From: CAZHYV01 sp964537055
Lineage (GTDB): Bacteria > Myxococcota_A > Polyangia > Palsa-1104 > JAEUJZ01
Reading direction: 5' to 3'
Assembly (NCBI GenBank): GCA_964537055.1
Contig: CAZHYV010000005.1
Span: 1 to 64,000 of the forward strand
DNA: 64,000 nucleotides
Shown here: piece by piece, positions 8,080 through 16,598 of the stretch
Numbering within the stretch: position 1 is the first letter of the stretch
Layout: every line of letters starts with the position of its first letter
Position numbers and translations under genes: made by a program
Notes under the pieces: generated by a model
What the model was told of the DNA's origin: nothing
Database searches by the model: none
What the model saw: only the letters and a program-made list of their open reading frames with translations

Positions 8080-9144
8080 TTAGGTAGATTGAGGACTCTT
8101 TGGAAACCAGCCTAAGTAGAAAAGCCGCCCGCTTTGGAAGGTCTCAATCACTGCAATTCCATCACCACAGTCTCGCATATACACTTTGCTATTATGACCG
8201 TATACCGTCGATTGACCTACCTTTGATGTTGTACGAAAGCTTGCCTGAGTTATCATGCTACGGGCAAATTCAGCAAGGGGATGATTTGGAGAGAGAGGTT
8301 GTGAGTTATGAACCGCAGAAATAAAATTCCGCGTTTGCTCGTCTTCCTCTCCACTGGTGGGACGGATGGTTCCGTAGGCCGCCCCCTGGGAGGTAACCAC
8401 GAGGTAGTCGGCTTCCTCTGTCCATCGAACAGGTACTTTGGATGTGTCTAAATCAATGCGCAGGGCAACACCTGGCAGCCCGATAGATTGGGAGCCAAGG
8501 GGACGCCCCTTTTCAAATCGATCGAGCAACTGGCAGTACAATTGCCGCTCGGGAGCTTTACTACATTCTACAAAACCTCGTATTTGATGAAGATCTGTAG
8601 CAGCCAAGTCTTTCTCTGGCGATGTGACTTCTCCGCCTAGAAACCCAATCACTTCCGATGTGTTATAGCGCTCTAGCTTTTTCTTTAATAGGATTCGGGC
8701 AAGATCCCCAGGTTTTTTGGAAGATACGACAGCAATGATGCTTCCCTGGTATAAAATTTCATCCGGGTTTTCAGGATTCGGACCGGGACCACCCCACAAT
8801 CTACCACCTAAAAATGCCAGCTGTTCCTTTGCTTTCTGTTCATTTCCAAAATCAAAAAGATAAAGGGCGGCTGGGGTCCCATTACAAAGATAGGAAGCAT
8901 AGTGCGTTCCTCCTTGTGCGGGTTCAAGCAGGGTTTTTGACAATACTGCAGCGTGAAGTGAACCCGGATAATCTCCTCCTACAGTGCATAAGCCTTGAAG
9001 GTCTTTGATTGTTGGCTTCACCGCAAGTAGTTTCTTTGACGGGCCAGAAGACTTATTCTTCGCAGCGGTGATGCCTGGATAAACCAAAACCACGAAGAAA
9101 CCGATGAACCAAGATACATATCTGTTTTTTTTTGCTAAGACCAT
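8080..9144 (-). CDS. Hypothetical exported protein
   Basis: A 354-residue protein with an N-terminal signal ('YVSWFIGFFVVLVYPG'). GGAAGG lies eight bases before the ATG at 9144, so I prefer this start to the GTG six bases upstream. The remainder is soluble with no known motif: alternating beta and alpha character, and several scattered Cys. It lies 26 bases downstream of another exported protein on the same strand and may share its transcript. Function unknown. Confidence 0.65.
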   Translation of the reverse strand: MVLAKKNRYVSWFIGFFVVLVYPGITAAKNKSSGPSKKLLAVKPTIKDLQGLCTVGGDYPGSLHAAVLSKTLLEPAQGGTHYASYLCNGTPAALYLFDFGNEQKAKEQLAFLGGRLWGGPGPNPENPDEILYQGSIIAVVSSKKPGDLARILLKKKLERYNTSEVIGFLGGEVTSPEKDLAATDLHQIRGFVECSKAPERQLYCQLLDRFEKGRPLGSQSIGLPGVALRIDLDTSKVPVRWTEEADYLVVTSQGAAYGTIRPTSGEEDEQTRNFISAVHNSQPLSPNHPLAEFARSMITQASFRTTSKVGQSTVYGHNSKVYMRDCGDGIAVIETFQSGRLFYLGWFPKSPQST

Positions 9145-9170
9145 CTGCACAACCTTCCATCATTTTGTTT

Positions 9171-9842
9171 TTAATGCGTCCAACCTACAGCAATTTTATG
9201 CGGTAAGCGTTCAGCTGGGGTCGGAGACTCAGCACATTCTTTCACCTTCCCCCTAGGCCAATAAAAGCCCTCTTTCTTTTCGTAGATAATCGCACAGTAT
9301 TTTTGTCGTGTCATGGTTCCGTACATATTATGAGCTTCCATAACGACATACCCATAATAATAACGCCGTTGTTCCTGGGTGATTGGCTCAACGACATCTT
9401 CATATTCAAGTAAGCTTACTGATTTTAGCTGGGCGGAAGCAGGTGCTAGCATTGCATCTTCAACGGCAGAGACAATCGCTCTTTTGACTTTGCTTGCATC
9501 AGTTTTGTACCATAGATAGCATCCGGCCTCTACCCCCTTATCCCCGTAAACATAGTTCTCTTCATGGCAATCATCCAGAAGCTCACATTTATCCATGGCA
9601 ACTTGATAGCCACTCGTAGGTTGGCATAAGGCTGTGGATTCATCCCAAACGCATTTTTCGTATCGACTTCGTTTGTTAGGTGCTAAACATTGGTCCGCCT
9701 GATAGCTGCAAGAACCACCCGGTCGGTTTTTACAAGTGGCATTGGGATCTTTTGTGTCGAATAGTGCACATTGGCTAAGAGTCACTAGCGCGAAAACAGC
9801 AACCGCTGCGTTTCTAGAGATTTTTCTACCTATGCTCATCAT
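9171..9842 (-). CDS. Hypothetical cysteine-rich lipoprotein
   Basis: A 223-residue lipoprotein with signal peptide, lipobox 'LSQC' (about C25, then Ala) and a Cys-rich first half of the mature protein ('CSYQADQCLAP', 'CVWDESTALC', 'CELLDDCHE'). This implies several disulfides in the periplasm or at the surface. The C-terminal half is mixed alpha/beta without known motif. ATG 9842 follows GAGG by four bases; the next ATG (9839) has better spacing. It is probably cotranscribed with the downstream exported protein. Function unknown. Confidence 0.65.
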   Translation of the reverse strand: MMSIGRKISRNAAVAVFALVTLSQCALFDTKDPNATCKNRPGGSCSYQADQCLAPNKRSRYEKCVWDESTALCQPTSGYQVAMDKCELLDDCHEENYVYGDKGVEAGCYLWYKTDASKVKRAIVSAVEDAMLAPASAQLKSVSLLEYEDVVEPITQEQRRYYYGYVVMEAHNMYGTMTRQKYCAIIYEKKEGFYWPRGKVKECAESPTPAERLPHKIAVGWTH

Positions 9843-10032
9843 TAATCCTCAAAATTTCAGCGAAAATACCATGCTGTCACCTAGAAAGTAAAGAATGTTT
9901 TTGAGAGGTTGGCCTCCAATAATAATTTGCGCGTGATCCGAATAGGTTATCGATATTGAAGCTTTTCAACCGTAAATGAACCGAATATTCCTCCAAAGTA
10001 TCAAACCCCAGGTCGTCTCGTCATCAAACGTA
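9843..10032. other. Intergenic, no gene seen
   Basis: This stretch must carry the promoter of the minus-strand lipoprotein pair. No clear core elements or further genes are recognised. Confidence 0.35.
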
Positions 10033-10336
10033 GGCTGGCATTCTTGTAATCGCGAATCTGACATTTCGCTGGGGGCGTTTAACACAACGAGCTGCTCAAC
10101 GAATCCCTCCCTCTAAGTCAGCACTAAAATTCCAAGAAGAAGGACTTGGCACTCTGATTATGTCTGCCAAGGGAATCGAAAGTTTCTTAGATAAAAAGAG
10201 TATTCAAGACGAATATGGCTGGGAACGCTATCCAAAAAAGATAAATTCGTTGGTTTATTTCCGACTGAACATTGGGTTTATAAAAAATTGCTTCTTCCTG
10301 TATAAGAGGAGTGGTAATATTTGTCTGGTTGACTAG
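10033..10336 (+). pseudogene. Possible degraded gene fragment
   Basis: An open frame of about 100 codons runs from 10033 to the stop at 10334-10336. The only ATG is at 10160 and would give 58 residues. The reading ('RLTQRAAQRIPPSKSAL', 'EYGWERYPKKI') has protein-like composition but no recognised family and no ribosome-binding site. It may be the 3' remnant of a gene lost by decay. Chance openness is also possible. Confidence 0.3.
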
Positions 10337-10348
10337 ATGGAGTTTATC

Positions 10349-10600
10349 ATGCGTACGGTAGGAGCTTTTGAAGCGAAAACACATTTTTCCCACCTCTTGG
10401 ATCAAGTAGAAAATGGGAAAGAAATTACAATTACTCGTCATGGTCAGGCAGTTGCGGTTTTGGTTCCTACGAAAAAATCAGGGCAGGACAAAACATGGCG
10501 TGATTTGGTGAGGCAGCTTAGAAAAATAAGACAAGGGCAGGATCGAGGTCGAAAGCCTGGAACCTCCCTTAAGGAACTTATTGAAGCAGGACGTAGGTAG
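10349..10600 (+). CDS. Phd/YefM-type antitoxin
   Basis: An 83-residue antitoxin. The N-terminal fold is typical of Phd/YefM DNA-binding domains: 'VGAFEAKTHFSHLLDQVENG' within residues 3-25, then 'ITRHGQAVAVLVP'. GGAG lies six bases before the ATG at 10349, so this start is preferred to the ATG at 10337. The basic C-terminal tail would contact the toxin. It is five bases upstream of a PIN toxin gene. Such antitoxins autoregulate their operon. Confidence 0.85.
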   Translation: MRTVGAFEAKTHFSHLLDQVENGKEITITRHGQAVAVLVPTKKSGQDKTWRDLVRQLRKIRQGQDRGRKPGTSLKELIEAGRR

Positions 10601-10605
10601 TAGCT

Positions 10606-11046
10606 ATGGAAAAAACGTTGATTACCGGCTTGGTATTAGACTGCTCTATTGTACTTTCGTGGTACTTGGAAGAAGAAAAGACTTCTTTTACAGAGCACAT
10701 CCTCACTCTCGTGGAAAAACGACAGGTTTTTGTTCCAGCTTTATGGAGATTGGAGTTTGCCAATGCCCTTCTTATGGCTGAAAGAAGAAGACGAATCAGC
10801 AAGACCTACCGAAAGGTATCTCTAGAGCATGCGAGCCAGTTACCTTTTAGAATAGACGAAACGATTCTTTCCCTAGAGGCAGTCAGCGTGCTTGCCGAAA
10901 CCTACCAACTCACTACCTATGATGCTGTCTATTTAGAGCTGGCCTTTCGAAAAAAATTAACATTGGTGACACTAGACCAAGCACTACTTTCTGCCGCTAA
11001 AAAAGCGAAGATTTCTTACTTAAAGGAGCCAATCGCTAATTTATAG
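10606..11046 (+). CDS. PIN-domain toxin, VapC-like
   Basis: A 146-residue PIN-domain ribonuclease toxin. Active-site acidic residues are visible: D12 ('LVLDCSIVLSWY'), E50 ('RLEFANAL'), D106 ('TTYDAVYLELA') and D124. The 'TxYDAxYLELA' motif is characteristic of VapC proteins paired with Phd-type antitoxins. It forms a two-gene operon with the preceding antitoxin. It differs clearly from the PIN toxin at 355-747, so the two modules are not recent duplicates. Confidence 0.85.
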   Translation: MEKTLITGLVLDCSIVLSWYLEEEKTSFTEHILTLVEKRQVFVPALWRLEFANALLMAERRRRISKTYRKVSLEHASQLPFRIDETILSLEAVSVLAETYQLTTYDAVYLELAFRKKLTLVTLDQALLSAAKKAKISYLKEPIANL

Positions 11047-11210
11047 GGTTCCGTAAGAAGGAGGTGGTTTTCCATAGCAACCCCTAGATATCGCTGGAAG
11101 GTCCCCTTGGTTGTTAAATCGGAACTATGGAAAGAAACCATAAAAATCTATTTTTCTTGATAGTTAGAACCCCTGTGTTAGTGTTCGCTTTACCTAACAA
11201 GGAGCGCACC

Positions 11211-12530
11211 ATGACCTTAAAAAAAATGAATAGATACATGCAGTTCATCGGTTTACTTGCTGTTATTTGGACAGGTTGCGAAAGACAATCTTCACACCAA
11301 GAAGAAATTCAAACACGACACACCTCTTTAGGAGTCCTTCCAGAGCTTGATATTTGGCTCAGAGAATATGTGGCGCTTCAGCAAATTTTTGATGCGACGG
11401 ATCTTATGCCCACAGGTGGCCATTGCACATGGCCAGGGGTTACCTGCAATGCAGGCAACGTAGTAACGCAATTAGAATTGGATTTTCTCTTTGGGATGCC
11501 GCGTACGACGGTAGACAAAGCAAAGTTTCAAAAGGCCGTTACCGACCAGATCGGAAATCTATCGTCTCTTGAAAAGCTAACCATCGTCAAAGCAGGGTTA
11601 CAATCCTTGCCGCCAACCATTGAGAATCTCTCCCACTTGCAGAGTTTGGTGCTGTCCTTCAATCAACTCACCTCAATTCCCAAAGAAATTGGCAATTTAC
11701 CTTATCTTCGTGAATTGAGGCTCCAAAATAATCAAATCGATGCATTACCAAAAGAGATTGGGCTCTTAAAAGACCTAAGAGAATTATCCCTTTATAATAA
11801 CAAGCTTACAGGGGTACCGGATGAACTTATGCAGCTTCCATTTTTACAAGAGTTAGATTTGCATAGCAATCAGCTTCGTTTCTTACAAAAAGAGATCGGA
11901 AATCTGACAAACTTGAGAGAATGTAATTTGGCGCAAAATGAGCTTGATTTACTACCCAAAGAGATCGGAAGCATCCCATCCTTAGAGTACCTGAATGCCT
12001 CCATGAATCAATTAAGTACAATCCCCAAAGAGATTGGTATGCTTTCCTCGTTACAAGTTTTGGTTTTATCGGTGAACCAGTTAGTTGCATTACCTAAAGA
12101 AATAGGGAACCTGTCAAACTTACGAATCCTTTACCTAGACGAGAATCAGTTATCATCTTTACCAGGTGAAATTTGGGATCTCTTCTTCCTAGAAGATTTA
12201 CATCTTGACAATAACCAACTTACGGGACTCCCTCCCTTCCCCGCCCCAGTTACGCCACGGACTCAGCTTCAGTCAATCTCGCTCTCTCATAACCGTCTTT
12301 CTACGATTCCAGCTGAACTTGGTAATTTCCCTAGCCTTCTCTTTCTAACGGTAAGCCATAATATGATTACGGGGACGCTCCCACCAAGTTTGGATAGATT
12401 GACCATGCTCATTGATCTGGATGTTTCCCATAACAGGATAAAGGATACGAGCCTTCCGCCTTTACTGCACGGCCGCTGGGTAGCTGGATTGCTAAATTAT
12501 TATGAACCAGACCAAGGTCCTCGAGAGTAG
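11211..12530 (+). CDS. Leucine-rich-repeat lipoprotein
   Basis: A 439-residue exported LRR protein. An AAGGAG eight bases before ATG 11211 decides the start (the frame is open from 11127). The signal peptide ends at lipobox 'WTGC' (C23, then Glu). A 'C-T-W-P-G-V-T-C' segment (C72 to C79) matches the N-cap of plant-type LRR proteins. About twelve 23-residue repeats follow, of the form LxxLPxEIGNLxxLxxLxLxxNQL. The curved solenoid implies protein-protein binding at the cell surface. No kinase or other domain is attached. An LRR protein in a host-associated bacterium could bind host factors, but that is inference. Confidence 0.85.
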   Translation: MTLKKMNRYMQFIGLLAVIWTGCERQSSHQEEIQTRHTSLGVLPELDIWLREYVALQQIFDATDLMPTGGHCTWPGVTCNAGNVVTQLELDFLFGMPRTTVDKAKFQKAVTDQIGNLSSLEKLTIVKAGLQSLPPTIENLSHLQSLVLSFNQLTSIPKEIGNLPYLRELRLQNNQIDALPKEIGLLKDLRELSLYNNKLTGVPDELMQLPFLQELDLHSNQLRFLQKEIGNLTNLRECNLAQNELDLLPKEIGSIPSLEYLNASMNQLSTIPKEIGMLSSLQVLVLSVNQLVALPKEIGNLSNLRILYLDENQLSSLPGEIWDLFFLEDLHLDNNQLTGLPPFPAPVTPRTQLQSISLSHNRLSTIPAELGNFPSLLFLTVSHNMITGTLPPSLDRLTMLIDLDVSHNRIKDTSLPPLLHGRWVAGLLNYYEPDQGPRE

Positions 12531-12669
12531 GGGCCTTTGCCCCCGCTGCTTGAGGGGCCTCGGAACCGCTAGTCAGGTCCACGCTATGGTTTTATAATAG
12601 AGCCAAAGGGCACACCAGGAGGTCATATTCCATCTTGCCGGAACCAAATCCTATCTTAGGTTGTTTGGC

Positions 12670-12948
12670 ATGACTGACATCATTGGATGGATTGGCTCGG
12701 GTCTTGTTTTCATGACGATTAGCTACCAAGTTTGGAAGCAGTGGCAGTCCAAAAGCACCAAAGGCATCTCCCCTTGGCTCTATGCGGGTCAGCTTGTGGC
12801 CAACGTCTTTTTAGGTACATACAGCATTATCGAAGAAACCTGGGTCTTTTTTGCGAGCAATATTTTAGTCTTCCTCAGCAGTGCCGTAGGATTAGGAATT
12901 TATATTCATCATAAGAAAAAATACGGCTCTCCGGAAGGCGCTGGCTAA
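12670..12948 (+). CDS. PQ-loop/SemiSWEET-like membrane protein
   Basis: A 92-residue protein with three transmembrane helices, the size of SemiSWEET half-transporters, which dimerise to move sugars. 'ISYQVWKQWQSKSTKGIS' after the first helix matches the PQ-loop family pattern, although the proline of the PQ pair is replaced. The frame opens with TTG 12661; ATG 12670 places the first helix properly. A relationship to the lipid-A-biosynthesis N-terminal (LAB_N) PQ-loop variants is possible. Substrate unknown. Confidence 0.65.
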   Translation: MTDIIGWIGSGLVFMTISYQVWKQWQSKSTKGISPWLYAGQLVANVFLGTYSIIEETWVFFASNILVFLSSAVGLGIYIHHKKKYGSPEGAG

Positions 12949-13024
12949 AACCTTTCTGTTAGGGTAAGTTTGCTCGAGCTAAAAAGAGATTCAGCCTTGC
13001 CGTCTCACAAGAAAGGTCCTTCCC

Positions 13025-13720
13025 TTGTCACGCACAGCACGTCTCCTTGATCTGCTTCAGATCCTCCGCCGCTCTCGATATCCGATCCGTGGACAAGCCC
13101 TTGCAGAAGAGCTTCACATCAGTCTCCGTACACTGTACCGAGACATAGCGACCCTGCAAGCCCAAGGAGCGAGAATCGAGGGAGAGCCAGGGCTTGGATA
13201 TATGTTGCGTCCAGGGTTTTTGCTTCCTCCGCTGATGTTTGAAGAAGAAGAGCTTGAGGCCATCGTTCTGGGCATAAGATGGGTCGCCGAGAAGACAGAC
13301 ACAAAGCTTGCCCGCTCTGCAAGGAATGCACTTGCTAAAATTGCAGCGGTTTTGCCGAAAGAGCTTCACGCAGAACTAACGGAGTCTACCCTGTTTATTG
13401 GATCTAGAAATGATCCTTCTTATGAACAGAATATGTATCTTCCTCTGATTCGAGAAGCTATTCGCCTGCAACAAAAGTTAAATCTAACCTACATAGATAA
13501 GCAGCAGCATACTTCTCAGCGTGTGATTTGGCCTTTAGGCATTGGTTTTCTCGAGAAAGTCCGCGTTGTGATTGCCTGGTGCGAGCAAAAACAAGACTTT
13601 CGGCATTTTCGACTTGATCACATCCAGAATATTGAACGGCTTGTGACGAAATTCCCCCAGCGACGGCAAGTATTATTAAAGGAATGGGAACGGCGTGAGA
13701 ATATTTCTTTGCAGACGTAG
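13025..13720 (+). CDS. WYL-domain transcriptional regulator (YafY/DeoR-like)
   Basis: A 231-residue regulator. An N-terminal winged helix ('RLLDLLQILRRSRYPI', 'LHISLRTLYRDIATLQAQGA', residues 6-50) binds DNA, and a C-terminal WYL-type ligand domain spans about 135-210 ('VIWPLGIGFLEKVRVVIAWC'). The start codon is TTG preceded by AAAGG. The gene sits about 100 bp upstream of a VOC-family gene on the same strand, a pairing commonly seen for YafY-like regulators, so it may control that gene. Ligand unknown. Confidence 0.85.
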   Translation: MSRTARLLDLLQILRRSRYPIRGQALAEELHISLRTLYRDIATLQAQGARIEGEPGLGYMLRPGFLLPPLMFEEEELEAIVLGIRWVAEKTDTKLARSARNALAKIAAVLPKELHAELTESTLFIGSRNDPSYEQNMYLPLIREAIRLQQKLNLTYIDKQQHTSQRVIWPLGIGFLEKVRVVIAWCEQKQDFRHFRLDHIQNIERLVTKFPQRRQVLLKEWERRENISLQT

Positions 13721-13820
13721 TGAGGAGCGCTCTGTCACTTTTGACAAAGATAGAAATGATTTTCCTACTGACAGAATCTGACATATTGTTTCGGTACAAA
13801 ACCTTTCAAGGAGAAAAGAA

Positions 13821-14195
13821 ATGGCGAACCCAAACTTTATTTTACTGTATGTAAATGATCCTACAAGAAGCGCTCTCTTTTATGAGTACCTGCTTAGGTC
13901 CTCACCCGTAGAGGCTTCGCCTACATTTGCGATGTTTGCACTTGAGTCTGGCTGGATGCTCGGTCTTTGGTCCAAGCATACGGTCGAACCCGCCGCCACT
14001 CCTGTGGGAGGGTCGGAACTTGCGTTTGCTGTCGCTAATGAGCAGGCAGTGAGGGAACTTTATCAAGACTGGAAAGAGCATGGGCTTCGAATCGTGCAAG
14101 AGCCCACGCAGATGGACTTTGGTTACACCTTTACAGCATTAGATCCAGATGGACACCGATTGCGAGTGTTTGCTTCAAGCGAGGCTGGCAAATAA
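13821..14195 (+). CDS. Glyoxalase/VOC-family protein
   Basis: A 124-residue single VOC domain with paired beta-alpha-beta-beta-beta modules: 'ILLYVNDPTRSALFYEYLL' at the N-terminus and 'FTALDPDGHRLRVF' at the C-terminus, both family hallmarks. AAGGAG lies just upstream of the ATG. VOC proteins include glyoxalases, dioxygenases and resistance proteins that bind toxic small molecules. The exact role is not readable. Its position after a WYL regulator suggests inducible expression. Confidence 0.85.
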   Translation: MANPNFILLYVNDPTRSALFYEYLLRSSPVEASPTFAMFALESGWMLGLWSKHTVEPAATPVGGSELAFAVANEQAVRELYQDWKEHGLRIVQEPTQMDFGYTFTALDPDGHRLRVFASSEAGK

Positions 14196-14238
14196 GAGAA
14201 CCCTCGGGAATCAGTGAGACCCGAGCAAACGTTCCTTT

Positions 14239-15054
14239 TCACCGATCTAACGGTGAGGGTTGGTGATTTGCTCGATACAAAGCAACCCCAATCCCAGCAC
14301 TTCCCCCAACAAATAAGGCAATCCCAAAGCCAAGACCCAAGTTGGTCGCGGGTTGGACGGCATGCCTTTGACAAGGGAAATCGTTGTAGGGGCCACACCC
14401 AATATCGGAAGTTATCTGCCCATCTCTTGCAAGGATCACCGAGCTAAGCGCCGTTAAGGTAATTCCTGCCGCTACAGCAGCGACACTGGGAATCAAGATC
14501 GCATTTCTTTGAAAAAGAAGCCGACCTACTCGTTTCTGTTCGGCCGTAAGCTTGGTTTGGTATAGCTTTAGATCGTCCATCGTCATCTTGGATTGAAAAG
14601 AAGTGCTTAGCTCTTGGGTACCTTGGGCCTCCTCTGCCGCTTGGAGACGCCGATGCCACCGCTTATATTGGTTTTGGGTTGATTCGTTAACCGCATTTTG
14701 CGGAGTACCAGGCTTTTCCATCCAGTCATAATGGTTCTTATAGAGGAATACGCTTTGCAAAAGGTAATCTTTGCAGCCAGTCTTTTGGTATTCTTGAAAA
14801 CTATTTTCTGCAACGTTTAAAATCGGCTTTTTCTCAAGATCTCCTCTGCGAGCTTTTGATAAAGTTTCCTGGATTTGAGCATCGTAGTCCTTAATTTTCC
14901 TGCTTTGGGCCTCCGGTGTCTCCGTGCAGGAAATTTCTGCGTAACCAAGCGTTTGATGGAAGATAAGACCAAAGCAGAAAAACAGACAAAGCGCGTTCCG
15001 TCTCTGGTTTTTTGGTAATAAACCAAGCGTGTTAAATAAGGGAGGGGTTCTCAT
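14239..15054 (-). CDS. Hypothetical exported protein with C-terminal double transmembrane hairpin
   Basis: A 271-residue protein. ATG 15054 follows GGAAAG by eight bases and gives a clean signal peptide, so I prefer it to the upstream ATG at 15147. The mature N-terminal half is helical and charged. The C-terminus has a hydrophobic small-residue helix ('SVAAVAAGITLTALSSVIL'), a short loop with C-x7-C ('CGPYNDFPC'), then a second glycine-rich helix ('LGLGFGIALFVGGSAGIGV'). This order matches the tandem lipoproteins at 16.1-20.0 kb, so it may be a diverged member on a different scaffold. No known function. Confidence 0.65.
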   Translation of the reverse strand: MRTPPLFNTLGLLPKNQRRNALCLFFCFGLIFHQTLGYAEISCTETPEAQSRKIKDYDAQIQETLSKARRGDLEKKPILNVAENSFQEYQKTGCKDYLLQSVFLYKNHYDWMEKPGTPQNAVNESTQNQYKRWHRRLQAAEEAQGTQELSTSFQSKMTMDDLKLYQTKLTAEQKRVGRLLFQRNAILIPSVAAVAAGITLTALSSVILARDGQITSDIGCGPYNDFPCQRHAVQPATNLGLGFGIALFVGGSAGIGVALYRANHQPSPLDR

Positions 15055-15203
15055 CGAAATTCTTTCCGGAAACAAAAGATTTACTATAGGTCGAGCAGCG
15101 CCTCCTTGTCTACAAGGCTTATGCCAAAAATGAAAGAATCCTATCAATGGCTTGGCAAAAATCTTTCTTTCCGCATAAAAATTAGCTATTCAGATCCTCA
15201 TTG

Positions 15204-16004
15204 ATGGTTTCCATTTCTGGAGCAGGGACAAACATCCATTACACAAAAGCTGGGCAAGGACCAGGCCTTGTCCTTTTGCATGGCACCGCTGGAGACGGAC
15301 ACTCGACCTTCGGCCCTCTCATCCACCGTTTTACCGACAGACGAACCGTGCTTGTGCCCGACTATGCGGGATGTGGCCACTCCACCCTTCCCGAAGGTGA
15401 TTTGTCGCTTGAACTTTTGGTCGAGCAAATTGCTGCTGTGATTCGCGATGCAAACCTAGGACCAGTCGATCTACTAGGGTCCTCCCTAGGCGCCCAGGTC
15501 GCTGCCGCAACAGCTGCCATGTATCCAAGCCTCGTGCGAAGGCTCATTCTTATCGGAGGTCATGCAGACAGTGAAAGTGGGCGACATTTTTTGATTTTTG
15601 ATACATGGGCACGGCTCGAGGCACTCGATCCGGCCTTGAGCTATCGGTACCTATTCTCCCTGGTGTTTCACCCGGAGTTTTTACATCAGTATCAGCGTGA
15701 GCAGTTTTTGCCCCTTCTTGATCGCCACCCACTCCCCCATATGAAAAAGCGCATTGAACTAAGCCTGCGGATGGATCTAAGGCCGCTGCTTCCGCGCATC
15801 GTGGTACCTACACTTGTGGTGGGCATGACCCAGGATTATATGATCCCTGCGTGCCTTTCTCGAAATTTGCATACCTCCATTAAAAATAGCCGCTATGTAG
15901 AGATTGATTGCGGCCATGCCGTGCTGCGGGAAAAGCCAGAGGTGATTGTAGCGCTTACACAAGAATTTTTGTGGGGGGATGAGGAAGCGTCAAAAACATA
16001 CTAA
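15204..16004 (+). CDS. Alpha/beta-hydrolase fold protein
   Basis: A 266-residue alpha/beta hydrolase. Visible are the oxyanion segment 'VLLHGTAGDG', the nucleophile elbow 'GSSLGAQVA' with Ser, an acidic residue in 'GMTQDYMIP' and the catalytic His in 'IDCGHAVL'. Length fits esterase, lipase or haloalkane-dehalogenase-like enzymes. TTG 15201 and ATG 15204 are adjacent; ATG is chosen. No lid or signal peptide is evident, so it is probably cytoplasmic. Substrate cannot be inferred. It lies just upstream of the lipoprotein array. Confidence 0.85.
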   Translation: MVSISGAGTNIHYTKAGQGPGLVLLHGTAGDGHSTFGPLIHRFTDRRTVLVPDYAGCGHSTLPEGDLSLELLVEQIAAVIRDANLGPVDLLGSSLGAQVAAATAAMYPSLVRRLILIGGHADSESGRHFLIFDTWARLEALDPALSYRYLFSLVFHPEFLHQYQREQFLPLLDRHPLPHMKKRIELSLRMDLRPLLPRIVVPTLVVGMTQDYMIPACLSRNLHTSIKNSRYVEIDCGHAVLREKPEVIVALTQEFLWGDEEASKTY

Positions 16005-16059
16005 GAGGAACCAGCTTTCTTTGTGAAAAAAACCCTAGAACCTTAGTCCCTATGCGAAC

Positions 16060-16098
16060 GACCTTCCTTTTCGCAAAGAAATTGTTTAAAAAGGTCTT
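16060..16098 (+). promoter_or_regulatory. Conserved promoter-like block before array copy 1
   Basis: A CTTCCTTTT tract is followed by AGAAATTGTTTAAAA ending about ten bases before the start codon. The same pattern precedes the other four array genes, so it likely carries the core promoter and translation signals. Confidence 0.45.
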
Positions 16099-16545
16099 AT
16101 GAAACTGCATGCTTTTTTGGCTTTGACAAGTCTCCTTTTTCTCTTTCTTGTTCAATGTACAGAGACGTTACCTACGCTTTCTTCGAGGCACGACTTAACT
16201 CTCTCTTCGGTTCTTCCTTTGGAAACCCACACCTCCCTAGGATCAGGAAAGAAGTCCTGTGGTTTGTCCAAAACCAAGCGAGGGCTTCGTATTGCAGGCG
16301 CTACCCTGCTAGGTGTAGGCGCGGCCAGCCTCATCACCGGTGGGGTTCTTTTGTCGCTGCACGAGAAACTAACCTACGGGGTCTGTGGTTATGGCGCCCT
16401 GCCCACAGATTGTGTCTGGAACACCCGTACAGGGGGAGGGGTTGCTATGGGATTAGGAGGAGCAGGGATGCTTGCTGGGGGAATGATGCTGGGATATTCC
16501 TTTGCCCCAGGCAAGACAGATGATTCCTGCAAAAACGCTCAGTGA
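16099..16545 (+). CDS. Array lipoprotein 1 (glycine-zipper double-hairpin family)
   Basis: A 148-residue lipoprotein: signal peptide, lipobox 'LVQC' (C20, then Thr), and a Ser/Thr-rich linker of about 30 residues. Then comes the family core: a basic 'KKSCGLSKTKRGLR' segment, a small-residue helix ('GATLLGVGAASLITGGVL'), a loop bounded by two Cys ('CGYGALPTDC') and a second glycine-rich helix ('GGAGMLAGGMMLGYSF'), ending 'DDSC'. The core is nearly identical in five neighbouring genes, while linker and loop differ. GxxxG-type packing suggests a membrane hairpin or oligomer. No known family is recognised. Confidence 0.8.
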   Translation: MKLHAFLALTSLLFLFLVQCTETLPTLSSRHDLTLSSVLPLETHTSLGSGKKSCGLSKTKRGLRIAGATLLGVGAASLITGGVLLSLHEKLTYGVCGYGALPTDCVWNTRTGGGVAMGLGGAGMLAGGMMLGYSFAPGKTDDSCKNAQ

Positions 16546-16598
16546 CTTCCTAGGGCCCTGTCACTTAGAAGGCCTCAAAATAAAAGCCTTTGCAAGGA

